Positions 8,661 to 16,564 of a DNA stretch of 64,000 bases are shown here, piece by piece. The DNA is taken from assembly GCF_023147585.1 (NCBI RefSeq), contig NZ_JAHXOZ010000010.1, positions 44,278 to 108,277 on the forward strand. Direction: 5' to 3'. A program made the translations under genes and the position numbers. The stretch is from Micrococcus sp. EYE_212. GTDB taxonomy: Bacteria; Actinomycetota; Actinomycetes; Actinomycetales; Micrococcaceae. Each line of letters begins with the position of its first letter. The stretch's first letter is position 1. A model generated the notes under the pieces. That model saw only the letters and a program-made list of their open reading frames with translations, was not told where the DNA came from and did not search any database.

Positions 8661-9788
8661 TCAGCCGAGGAGCTCGCCGACCCGCGCGTCGAGCTCCTCG
8701 GCGTCGGTGCGCAGCCGGCGCAGCACGGCTGCGTCGTGCCGCCCGCCGACCGTCAGCGTCACGCGGCGCAGCAGGGCGGGGTCCATGCCCATCCGGTCCC
8801 ACGTCCGGACGATCGTCGCGGGCCGCTCGGCGGTGCGCAGGGTGACGCGGCGGCCGGCGTCGGCCCAGCCCGCGACGACGCCCCACTCCTCAGGCGTGGC
8901 GCCCGGCCCCTCGAGCGCGCCCACGGGGAGCACGAGGGACACCGGCTGCCGCGTCGTCCCCGACTCCGACGGGGGCGGCGCGTCCGGGAGCGCCTCGGCC
9001 GCGAGCGCAGCCAGCGCGGCGTGGTCCGGCGCGCCGTCCTCGGACCCCACGCCCGCCCGGCCCGGAGCGAGCCACGCATCCTCGATCCCCCCGCGCGCCA
9101 TGAGCCCGGTGAGCAGCTCGCGCCACACGTGCCGCGCCTCGTCTCGGGGCATCGAGCGCACGGTGCGGTATCCGCTCGCGGTGGGCAGGGCTCCGGCGAG
9201 CACCGCGGCGGCCCACGGCTCGTCCAGCACGACGCCGAGGCGGCGCGCCCCGGTGGTCTCCCGCAGGCGCCCGAGCGCCTCGATGAGCCCTTCCCGGTAG
9301 GACTCGGCGACGTCGCGGCGTGCACCGGCGTCGATGAGCACGCGTTCACCGCCGGGCAGCCACAGCGCCCCGAGCAGACTCAGCGGCCCGCGCACGCGCA
9401 CCGCGAGGCGCTCGGTGGAGACCCCCTCGGCGCCGGCCGTGTCTGCCCAGCGGTGGGCGTCCTCGCGCCAGAAGGACACCGCCCGCCGCCGGTCCATGCC
9501 GGAGCCGACGACACCGGGCGGGCTCACCCGCCAGCCGTGGGGCTGCAGGTCCACGGGGAGCTCGTGCAGGAGGGCGGCCGAGCGTCCCACGTCGTCCGCG
9601 CCGGGGCCGCGGTCCGGCAGCTCGGGGAGCACGGGCCAGTGCTGGCCCTCGAGCTCCCCGTGGGTCGCGCGGTGGGCCTCCGCGGCATCGGACCCGGACC
9701 ACGGGGACCCGCCGAGGGCGCGCACCGACGTCGCCGACGGTGGCTCAGTGGCGACCGGCTCAGGCACGGGCCCCTCCGTCAGCATCAC
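8661..9788 (-). CDS. MetE-like (vitamin-B12-independent methionine synthase superfamily) protein of unknown role
   Basis: This 375-aa protein resembles the short MetE/UROD-like proteins that lie between mnmA and ligA in many Actinobacteria. Visible clues are an N-terminal GSPWSGSDAAEAHRATHGEL stretch, the central WLPGGERVLIDAGARRDVAESYREGL segment and a C-terminal TIM-barrel-like end. I cannot point to the zinc-binding His/Cys set of true MetE, and at half the MetE length it may not be a methionine synthase. The start overlaps the chorismate mutase stop by 29 bases; ATG at 9785 is an alternative. Co-transcription with mnmA is likely. The family assignment rests on context plus weak sequence resemblance. 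Confidence 0.6.
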   Translation of the reverse strand: MMLTEGPVPEPVATEPPSATSVRALGGSPWSGSDAAEAHRATHGELEGQHWPVLPELPDRGPGADDVGRSAALLHELPVDLQPHGWRVSPPGVVGSGMDRRRAVSFWREDAHRWADTAGAEGVSTERLAVRVRGPLSLLGALWLPGGERVLIDAGARRDVAESYREGLIEALGRLRETTGARRLGVVLDEPWAAAVLAGALPTASGYRTVRSMPRDEARHVWRELLTGLMARGGIEDAWLAPGRAGVGSEDGAPDHAALAALAAEALPDAPPPSESGTTRQPVSLVLPVGALEGPGATPEEWGVVAGWADAGRRVTLRTAERPATIVRTWDRMGMDPALLRRVTLTVGGRHDAAVLRRLRTDAEELDARVGELLG

Positions 9789-10176
9789 GGGCGGCGTCCT
9801 GCCGGACCACGGGGACCGTTCCGGTGCGGGGGCCGACGTCCTCGCCCGCCGCGATGGCGCGGTGGTGGCGGATGACCTCGGCGATGACGAAGTTCAGGAA
9901 CTTCTGGGCGAACGCGGGCTCGAGCTCGGCGTCGTGGGCGAGGCGCTGGAGGCGCTCGATCTGCGCGGCCTCTCGTCCCGGATCCGAGGGAGGGAGGTCG
10001 TGCTCGGCCTTCAGCCGGCCGACGCGCTGCGTGAACTTGAAGCGCTCGGCGAGGAGGTAGACGAGCGAGGCGTCGATGTTGTCGATGCTTCCGCGGATCG
10101 CGAAGAGCTCGTCGAGGACGGCCGGGTCGGTGGACGCGTCGAGGGAGCTGGCATGCGGGTCGTAGTCGGCGCTCAT
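9760..10176 (-). CDS. Chorismate mutase (AroQ type)
   Basis: A 138-aa all-helical AroQ-class mutase, which converts chorismate to prephenate in Phe/Tyr synthesis. The helix-1 motif LDELFAIRGSIDNIDASLVYLLAERFK carries the active-site Arg, and KAEHDLPPSDPGREAAQIERL supplies the second Arg/Glu set. Starting at the ATG 10174-10176 (MSADYDPHASS) rather than the longer MRSLPV form places the gene just after the mnmA stop (10187). The 3' end overlaps the MetE-like gene. Confidence 0.88.
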   Translation of the reverse strand: MSADYDPHASSLDASTDPAVLDELFAIRGSIDNIDASLVYLLAERFKFTQRVGRLKAEHDLPPSDPGREAAQIERLQRLAHDAELEPAFAQKFLNFVIAEVIRHHRAIAAGEDVGPRTGTVPVVRQDAARDADGGARA

Positions 10177-10186
10177 GACGGGAAGA

Positions 10187-11323
10187 CTACGCACCCGCGG
10201 GAGCGGCGAGGCGGGCGTTGCGCGCGGCGTCGATGGTGGCCTGGCCGAGCACGCGCGTGCCCCGGTAGAGCACGGCGGACTGTCCGGGGGCGACCCCGCG
10301 CAGTGCCGCGGCGGGCTCGATCTCCCAACGGGGGGCGCCGTCGTCGCCGGCGGCCTGGCGGGCGCGGGCCGGGACGATCTCGCCGTGGGCGCGGAACTGC
10401 AGCTCGCAGTCGAACCAGTGCCCGGCGGCGGCCTCCGGCAGCGGCGACCCCGCCCACGTCGGGCGGATGCCGGTGATGCGGTCCACGTCCAGCAGGTCGC
10501 GGCCGCCGACCACCACCGTGTTGTCCTTCGGGCGCACCTCCAGGACGAAGCGGGGCCGGCCGTCGGCGGCCGGGCGGCCGATGGCCAGCCCCTTGCGCTG
10601 GCCCACGGTGTAGGCCTGGGCGCCGGCGTGGGTGCCGAGGCGCTCGCCGTCGGGGCCGACGATGGGGCCGGGCTCGAGCTCGATGCGCTCGGCGAGCCAG
10701 CCGCGCGTGTCCCCGTCAGGGATGAAGCAGATGTCGTGGGAGTCCGGCTTCTGGGCGACCGTGAGGCCGCGCTCGGCCGCCTCGGCGCGCACGAGCGCCT
10801 TGGACGGGGTGTCCGCCAGCGGGAAGAGGCAGTGGGCCACCTGGTCCGCGGTCAGCACGCCGAGGACATACGACTGGTCCTTCGCGTCGTCGGCGGCGCG
10901 GTGGAGCTCGAGCGCCCCGTCCGCGCCGGGGCGCACGGCGGCGTAGTGGCCCGTGCAGACGGCGTCGAAGCCGAGCTCGAGGGCACGCTCGAGCAGGGCC
11001 GCGAACTTGATCTTCTCGTTGCAGCGCAGGCACGGGTTGGGCGTGCGGCCCGCGGCGTACTCGGCCACGAAGTCGTCCACCACGTCCTCCTGGAACCGCT
11101 CGGAGAAGTCCCACGTGTAGAAGGGGATGCCGAGCCGCTCGCACGCACGCCACGCGTCCTGCGCGTCCTCGATGGTGCAGCAGCCCCGCGAGCCGGTCCG
11201 CAGCAGGCCCGGCATGCGAGACAGCGCCAGGTGCACCCCGACGACGTCGTGACCGGCGTCCACCGCCCGCGCGGCGGCCACGGCCGAGTCCACTCCCCCG
11301 GACATGGCGGCGAGGACCTTCAT
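10187..11323 (-). CDS. mnmA: tRNA-specific 2-thiouridylase MnmA
   Basis: MnmA installs the 2-thio group on U34 of Glu, Gln and Lys tRNAs using ATP and a persulfide passed from a cysteine desulfurase. The 378-aa protein has the PP-loop near the N-terminus ([16 protein letters not shown]), the first catalytic Cys in [14 protein letters not shown] (near residue 103) and the second in [12 protein letters not shown] (near residue 199). The end is a beta-barrel RNA-binding domain. The cysteine desulfurase encoded just upstream on the same strand is the natural sulfur donor. Confidence 0.96.
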   Translation of the reverse strand: MKVLAAMSGGVDSAVAAARAVDAGHDVVGVHLALSRMPGLLRTGSRGCCTIEDAQDAWRACERLGIPFYTWDFSERFQEDVVDDFVAEYAAGRTPNPCLRCNEKIKFAALLERALELGFDAVCTGHYAAVRPGADGALELHRAADDAKDQSYVLGVLTADQVAHCLFPLADTPSKALVRAEAAERGLTVAQKPDSHDICFIPDGDTRGWLAERIELEPGPIVGPDGERLGTHAGAQAYTVGQRKGLAIGRPAADGRPRFVLEVRPKDNTVVVGGRDLLDVDRITGIRPTWAGSPLPEAAAGHWFDCELQFRAHGEIVPARARQAAGDDGAPRWEIEPAAALRGVAPGQSAVLYRGTRVLGQATIDAARNARLAAPAGA

Positions 11324-11359
11324 GGGGATGCCTTTCGACGGGGAGCAGGGCTGGACAGT

Positions 11360-11575
11360 CTACCGAGCCGGCCCCAAGACCGTGCATGGTCGCCGCCGCC
11401 CGATGGGTCCTCCTGCCGCGAAGGCGCGGGGGGGGATCAGGAGCGCAGCCGCCAGCACCGCAGAGAGGCCCAACCCCCACCAGAAGAGCGTCCCGGCCGC
11501 TCGGTGACGACAGGCACGCCTCTGCACTCGACGCCGTCCCCGTCGGCATGTCCCCTCCATCTGCCGCGCGCTCAC
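11360..11575 (-). CDS. Possible small membrane protein (71 aa)
   Basis: This lies in the 311-base gap between the cysteine desulfurase and mnmA. The frame encodes a strongly basic N-terminus, one clear hydrophobic segment (TLFWWGLGLSAVLAAALLIP, about residues 29-48) and a basic tail. Basic flanks around one TM segment are plausible for a small membrane protein, but GC-rich DNA yields such frames by chance and I see no strong ribosome site. Treat as a candidate only. Confidence 0.3.
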   Translation of the reverse strand: MSARQMEGTCRRGRRRVQRRACRHRAAGTLFWWGLGLSAVLAAALLIPPRAFAAGGPIGRRRPCTVLGPAR

Positions 11576-11634
11576 GCGACCCCAGGGCAGACGATCACCT
11601 CAGCGCCCCCAGGACGAGGGGCTTCATCGACTGC

Positions 11635-12855
11635 TCACCGTCCGGAAGGACGCAGCCGCCCCAGCGCCCCCACGAGCGCCGCCACGTCCTCCGCCGTGCT
11701 CGTGTGCCCCAGCGTGAACCGCTGCGTCGCCCGCGCATCCGCCTCGGTCCGCCCCGGCAGCGCGAGCACCACGTGGGACGGCTCGGCGACGCCGGCCGTG
11801 CACGCCGAGCCGGAGGACGTGTCCAGCCCGGCCATGTCGAAGCCGAACAGCAGCGCATCCGCGCTCTTCCCCGGCACGGTGACATGCACGTTCCCCGGCA
11901 GCCGCCGTGTCCCGGCGGGCAGCCGCTCCCCCGTGGCCGGGTCCACATCGCGCGGCCCGGTGAGCGTCACGCCCCCCACCGCGTCGACGGCGGCGATCAC
12001 CTCGTCCCGCAGCGCACCGAGGCGCTCGGCCTCGCCCGACTGCTCGGCCACCGCCTCCTCGACGGCGGCCGCCAGCGCCGCCGCCAGCGCCGCCGACACC
12101 GTCCCGGAGCGCAGGCGCCGTTCCTGCCCTCCGCCGTGCGCCACCGGCTCGAGCGACACGTCCCGCCGCACGAGCAGCGCCCCCACGCCGACGGGCGCGC
12201 CGAGCTTGTGCCCCGACAGGGCGAGCGTCGCCGGCCCGGACCCTGCGAAGTCCACGGGCACCGCGCCCACGGCCTGCACCGCGTCGGTGTGCATAGGCAC
12301 CCCGTGCTGCGCCGCGATCCGTGCCGCCTCCGCCACGGGCTGCACCGTGCCGATCTCGTTGTTCGCCCACATCAGCGTCGCCAGTGCCGTGCGGTGCGGC
12401 GCCTCCGCGAGGGCCGCCGCCCACGCGCCGAGGTCGACGGCGCCGTCGTCGTCCACCGGGACGAGCACCGACTCGGCGCCCTCATGGGCCACGAGCCAGT
12501 CGACCGTGTCCAGGACGGCGTGGTGCTCGATCCCGGTGTGCACGATCCGCGTGCGGCCCCGGTCCGCCGCGCGGCGCGCGCGGAAGAGCCCCTGGACGGC
12601 GAGGTTGTCCGCCTCCGTGCCCCCGGAGGTCAGCACCACCTCGGACGGGTGCGCCCCGACGGCGGCCGCGATGCGCTCGCGGGACTCCTCGAGCCCCAGC
12701 TTGGCGCGGCGGCCCGTGGCGTGCAGCGAGGCGGGGTTGCCCACCTCCCCGGCCGCGCCGGCGAACGCCGCGAGCGCCGCGGGCCGCGCCGGGGTCGTCG
12801 CGGCGTGGTCCAGGTAGACGCGTCGGGGCGTGGTCACGGGGCGGGTCTCGGGCAC
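11635..12855 (-). CDS. Cysteine desulfurase (IscS/NifS family)
   Basis: A 406-aa PLP-dependent class V aminotransferase-fold enzyme that takes sulfur from cysteine as a persulfide. Signatures are VYLDHAATTPARP at the N-terminus, the TSGGTEADNLAV loop, the PLP-binding Lys in LSGHKLGAPVGVGAL and the persulfide Cys in DTSSGSACTAGVAEPS. The long flexible catalytic loop places it in the IscS/NifS group rather than SufS. It lies upstream of mnmA on the same strand and probably supplies its sulfur. The start at 12855 gives MPETRPVTTPRR; the GTG that encodes residue 7 is a possible later start. Confidence 0.93.
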   Translation of the reverse strand: MPETRPVTTPRRVYLDHAATTPARPAALAAFAGAAGEVGNPASLHATGRRAKLGLEESRERIAAAVGAHPSEVVLTSGGTEADNLAVQGLFRARRAADRGRTRIVHTGIEHHAVLDTVDWLVAHEGAESVLVPVDDDGAVDLGAWAAALAEAPHRTALATLMWANNEIGTVQPVAEAARIAAQHGVPMHTDAVQAVGAVPVDFAGSGPATLALSGHKLGAPVGVGALLVRRDVSLEPVAHGGGQERRLRSGTVSAALAAALAAAVEEAVAEQSGEAERLGALRDEVIAAVDAVGGVTLTGPRDVDPATGERLPAGTRRLPGNVHVTVPGKSADALLFGFDMAGLDTSSGSACTAGVAEPSHVVLALPGRTEADARATQRFTLGHTSTAEDVAALVGALGRLRPSGR

Positions 12856-12899
12856 GGGGCGAGTCTACGGAGCGCGGGCACGGACGCCGCCGCCGCCCC

Positions 12900-13598
12900 T
12901 CAGCGCAGCGCCGCGAAGGCCTCCACGGCGCGCGTGGGGCCGGCCACGAGCAGCGTGTCCTCGGGCACGAGCACGTGATGGCCGGGCGGGTACGCCCATC
13001 CGTCGCCGCTGCGCAGGGCGACGACGCGCACCCCGGTCTCCCCCGCCAACCCGGCCGAGCGCAGGTCCTGCCCGAGGTGGCGCTGAGGCGCGGACGTGCG
13101 CACGATCGCGAAGCCGGGCTCGACCTCCACGAAGTCGTCGAGGGCGTTGAGCACGAGGTGGGCCACGCGGCGGCCCATGTCCCGCTCGGGGTGGACCACG
13201 TGGGCCACGCCCAGCTGCTGGAGGATCGCGCCGTGCCGGGGGTCGTTGGCCTTGGCCCACAGATGCGTGACGCCGAAGCGCAGCATCAGCGAGGTCGTCA
13301 GCACGGACCCCGCGAGGTCTCCGCCGATCGCCACCACCACGTGGTCGGCCTCGTGCACGGACAGCTCGCGCATGGCCTCCTCGTCTGCGGTGTCGGCGCG
13401 CACCACGTAGGTGAGCCGGCCATGGAGGGACTGGACGACGGCCGGGTCGTGGTCGACGCCCAGCACGTCACGGCCGGAGGCCATGAGCTCGAGGGCGACG
13501 GAGGCACCGAAGCGGCCGAGGCCGAGCACCACCACGGTGGAGCCCAGGGCGCCGGTGGACGGCTTGGCCGAGAACAGGGAGCGGAGCGGATCAGCCAA
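12900..13598 (-). CDS. trkA: TrkA/KtrA-type potassium channel gating subunit
   Basis: A 232-aa cytosolic regulator with an N-terminal RCK/Rossmann domain (VVVLGLGRFGASVALEL then the nucleotide-ribose acidic end GVDHD) and a C-terminal TrkA_C domain (about 150-232). These rings bind nucleotides and gate the TrkH/KtrB pore. It starts with TTG at 13596-13598 inside the end of the pore gene (8-base overlap), so the two are translationally coupled. No second RCK repeat is present, so it is KtrA-like in length. Confidence 0.93.
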   Translation of the reverse strand: MADPLRSLFSAKPSTGALGSTVVVLGLGRFGASVALELMASGRDVLGVDHDPAVVQSLHGRLTYVVRADTADEEAMRELSVHEADHVVVAIGGDLAGSVLTTSLMLRFGVTHLWAKANDPRHGAILQQLGVAHVVHPERDMGRRVAHLVLNALDDFVEVEPGFAIVRTSAPQRHLGQDLRSAGLAGETGVRVVALRSGDGWAYPPGHHVLVPEDTLLVAGPTRAVEAFAALR

Positions 13599-14940
13599 TC
13601 AGGGGCCTCTCTTTCGGGAGTTCGTAGTGGCGCGTGCGGGTCTTGAGGGCCAGGGCGCCGGCCACGGTGGCCGGGCCGATGCGCCCCACGAACATGAGCA
13701 CCATGAGCACCAGCTGCGCCAGCGGCGGAAGCTGGGCGGTGATGCCGGTGGACAGCCCCACGGTGGCGAACGCGGAGACGCATTCGAAGAGCACTTGGTC
13801 GGTGGTGAAGGACGTCATGCCCATGAGCAGCACCGTCCCCGTGATCACCGCGGCGGCCGAGAGCATGATGACCGTGATCGCCTCGCGATGCGTCGAGCGG
13901 GACAGGCGGCGGCCCATCACGTTCACGGCCGCGTCGCCGCGCAGCTCGGTGACGACGACGGCGCCCAGCACCACGGCCGTCGTGATCTTCACGCCGCTCG
14001 CCGTGCCGGCCGGGCCGGCGCCGATGAACATCAGCAGGTCCGTGGCCATGAGGGTGACGGGGTGCATCTGCCCGTAGTCGAGGGAGTTGAAGCCGGCGGT
14101 GCGGGTGGTGACCGACTGGAAGAACGCGGCGAGGACGCGGGAGGCCGGGTCCAGGGCACCCAGCGTGCGCGGGTTGTTCCACTCCATCACGAGGTACATC
14201 GCGGTGCCCGCGGCCAGCAGCGCCACGGTGCCGACCACCACGATGCGCGCCGTGAGCGGCCAGCGGCTTGGCCTGCGGAAGTGCCGGACGAACGTGACGT
14301 ACACGGGCAGGCCCAGGCCGCCGGCGATGATCGCGGCGGCGATCGGCAGGCACACGAACGGATCGGCCACGAAGTCCATGAGGTTCGCCGAGTGCAGGGC
14401 GAAGCCGGCGTTGTTGAACGCGGAGACGGCGTGGAAGAGCCCGTGCCACGCCGCGGTGGGCAGCGGCAGGCCGTGGCCGAGCCAGAACCGCAGGGTCAGG
14501 CACGCCGCCACGCTCAGCTCCACCGCCGCGGAGACCGTCACGAGAAGGCGCAGCACGCCGGGCAGGTCCCCGATCCCGGAGGTGCGCGAGGAGGCGGCCG
14601 CGTCCAGCCGCTGGGTCAGCCCGAGGCGACGCATCACCAGCAGGCCCATCAGGGAGGCGAACGTCATCACGCCGAGGCCTCCGAGCTTGATCAGGCATAG
14701 GATGACGACCTGGCCGAACCCCGTCCAGAACGTCTCGGTGTCCACCACGCCGAGGCCCGTCACCGTGGTGGCGCTCGTGGCGGTGAAGGCCGCCTCGAGG
14801 AGCGTGGGCGCGCGGCCGGCATAGGACGCGGGCAGCCGCAGGGCGGCGGTGCCGAGCGCGATCACGACGAGGAAGGACAGGACGACCGCCTGCACGGGAC
14901 GCAGCCGCGGACGGCCGGGCATGCGTGGCGCTGAGGGCAT
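13591..14940 (-). CDS. TrkH/KtrB-type potassium transporter pore subunit
   Basis: An integral membrane protein of 449 aa from the ATG at 14938-14940. It shows the four pore-loop repeats of the superfamily: TATSATTVTGLGV, HAVSAFNNAGFAL, QSVTTRTAGFNSL and ECVSAFATVGLSTG, each with the selectivity Gly. It takes up potassium and may couple to sodium. A longer in-frame start at 14988 exists but would extend far upstream of the conserved part. It is followed by the overlapping trkA gene. Confidence 0.93.
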   Translation of the reverse strand: MPSAPRMPGRPRLRPVQAVVLSFLVVIALGTAALRLPASYAGRAPTLLEAAFTATSATTVTGLGVVDTETFWTGFGQVVILCLIKLGGLGVMTFASLMGLLVMRRLGLTQRLDAAASSRTSGIGDLPGVLRLLVTVSAAVELSVAACLTLRFWLGHGLPLPTAAWHGLFHAVSAFNNAGFALHSANLMDFVADPFVCLPIAAAIIAGGLGLPVYVTFVRHFRRPSRWPLTARIVVVGTVALLAAGTAMYLVMEWNNPRTLGALDPASRVLAAFFQSVTTRTAGFNSLDYGQMHPVTLMATDLLMFIGAGPAGTASGVKITTAVVLGAVVVTELRGDAAVNVMGRRLSRSTHREAITVIMLSAAAVITGTVLLMGMTSFTTDQVLFECVSAFATVGLSTGITAQLPPLAQLVLMVLMFVGRIGPATVAGALALKTRTRHYELPKERPLIG

Positions 14941-15029
14941 GGGCACGAGCCGGGAGTCTACACCCGCGTGGGGCGCCACGCGGAGCACTCCCGCGATTCC
15001 CGGCGCGAGGCGTGCGACACAATGGTGCG

Positions 15030-15968
15030 ATGGCGCACGACGACGGGGACCACCGCACCGCGTATGAGGTCCTGGGCGTGCCCCGGGCCGCCACGGAGGA
15101 GGCGGTCCGCCGCGCCTACCGCCGCGCGGCCCGGCAGACCCATCCCGACGTCGGCGGGGACCCCGCGGCCTTCCGCGCGCTCACGAGGGCATGGGAGACC
15201 CTGGGGGACCCCGAGGCCCGCCGGCGGTATGACCTGTCCCTCCCGACGGACCCCGCGCGGGGCGCCGCCGGGCCGGGGGCGGGAGCACCGTCCGCGCGCG
15301 CGGCCGAACGGCCCGGCGCGACGCCCGTCCGCTACGACCCGCCGCCGGGCGAGGCGTCCGCGGACCTGGCCGTGCTGGACCTGGCCCGATCGAGCCAGCG
15401 CGTGCACGGCGCGCCCCGGCCCCGGGGCCTCCTGCCGGACGAGCACCGCGTGCTGCGTCAGGCCCGGACCCTGGACCTGCTGATGCGCCACGTCCTCGAC
15501 GCGCTGCCGGCCGCGCGCATCCTGACGGGCCTGCGCCTGGCCGGCCGCTGGGGCCGGCCCCTGGACGTGGACCACGCGGTGCTCTGCGGGCACCGCCTGG
15601 CGCTGATCGGATCGGTCCAGGTGCCGGACGGCGTCTACACGTGGGACGGCACGGACCTGCGGGCCGGGACCCGCCCCGTCGCGCCGCCGCTGCTGGGGCC
15701 GGCCATGATGGCGTGGCAGCACGCCCTGCCGCACGTCACCGTGGGCGGCTTCGTGCTCGTCATGACGGACCGGGACGCCATGCACACGCCCGTGATCCGG
15801 CACGCCCGCGGCGCGGACGACCCCGCCGCGCAGGAGGACCTCCTCACCGAGCCGCCGGCCGCGGGCAAGACGTTCCTGCGGGACCTGCTGCTCTTCCTCG
15901 GCTCGGGCGAGCACCGCGACCTCGTGGACCGCCGGGTCCTCGGCGCGCTCGTCGCCCGGCTGCACTGA
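15030..15968 (+). CDS. J-domain protein with a C-terminal NERD-like region
   Basis: A 312-aa protein starting at ATG 15030. Residues about 8-70 form a J-domain: TAYEVLGVPRAATEEAVRRA, then the HPD motif in RQTHPDVGGDP, and the YDLSL end. J-domains stimulate DnaK ATPase. A Pro/Ala linker follows. The C-terminal 170 residues include LDVDHAVLCGHRLALIGSVQ, which resembles the core of nuclease-related NERD domains, but catalytic residues cannot be assigned with certainty. No zinc-finger or DnaJ C-domain is present, so this is not housekeeping DnaJ. Divergent from the trkH gene. Confidence 0.8.
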   Translation: MAHDDGDHRTAYEVLGVPRAATEEAVRRAYRRAARQTHPDVGGDPAAFRALTRAWETLGDPEARRRYDLSLPTDPARGAAGPGAGAPSARAAERPGATPVRYDPPPGEASADLAVLDLARSSQRVHGAPRPRGLLPDEHRVLRQARTLDLLMRHVLDALPAARILTGLRLAGRWGRPLDVDHAVLCGHRLALIGSVQVPDGVYTWDGTDLRAGTRPVAPPLLGPAMMAWQHALPHVTVGGFVLVMTDRDAMHTPVIRHARGADDPAAQEDLLTEPPAAGKTFLRDLLLFLGSGEHRDLVDRRVLGALVARLH

Positions 15969-15993
15969 CCGGGCCCGGCACTACCATGGGCGG

Positions 15994-16557
15994 GTGCCCG
16001 ATCTCCCCGCGTCCGCGCCCCTCAACCCCCATGCCGCAGCGGAGCGGGGCCCCGCCCCCGGCACGCCCGGGTTCCGGATCCTCCTGCACTCCCCGGAGAT
16101 CCCCGGCAACACGGGCAACGCGATCCGGCTCGCCGCCATCACGGGTGCGGAGCTCCACCTCGTGGAGCCGCTCGGCTTCGGCTTCGAGGACGCCCACCTG
16201 CGCAGGGCGGGCCTGGACTACCACGACCTCGCCGTCGTGACCGTGCACCCGGACCTCGAGGCGGCGTTCGCCGCGCTGGGCCCCGCGCGGGTCTTCGCGT
16301 TCACGGCCCGGGGCGGCGTGCGCCACGACGAGGTGGCCTACGAGGCGGGGGACGTGCTGATGTTCGGGCGCGAGTCCACCGGACTCGACGCGGAGGTGCT
16401 GGCCCACCCGCGCGTCACCGCCACGGTCCGCCTGCCGATGCAGCCGTCCCGGCGCTCCCTGAACCTGGCCAACGCCGTCTCGGTCGCCGTGTTCGAGGCG
16501 TGGCGGCAGCACGGCTTCGCGGGCTCCGCGGCCCCGGACGGCGATTCCCTACACTGA
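15994..16557 (+). CDS. trmL: tRNA (cytidine/uridine-34) 2'-O-methyltransferase TrmL (SPOUT family)
   Basis: A 187-aa SpoU-type (SPOUT) methyltransferase that uses SAM to methylate the wobble ribose of Leu tRNAs. Motif 1 is LHSPEIPGNTGNAIRLAAIT, motif 2 DVLMFGRESTGLDAEVL, and motif 3 RLPMQPSRRSLNLANAVSVA with the trefoil-knot Asn. The GTG start (15994) lies 26 bases after the J-domain gene. It has the short length of TrmL with no extra RNA-binding domain. Confidence 0.93.
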   Translation: MPDLPASAPLNPHAAAERGPAPGTPGFRILLHSPEIPGNTGNAIRLAAITGAELHLVEPLGFGFEDAHLRRAGLDYHDLAVVTVHPDLEAAFAALGPARVFAFTARGGVRHDEVAYEAGDVLMFGRESTGLDAEVLAHPRVTATVRLPMQPSRRSLNLANAVSVAVFEAWRQHGFAGSAAPDGDSLH

Positions 16558-16564
16558 GGTCACC

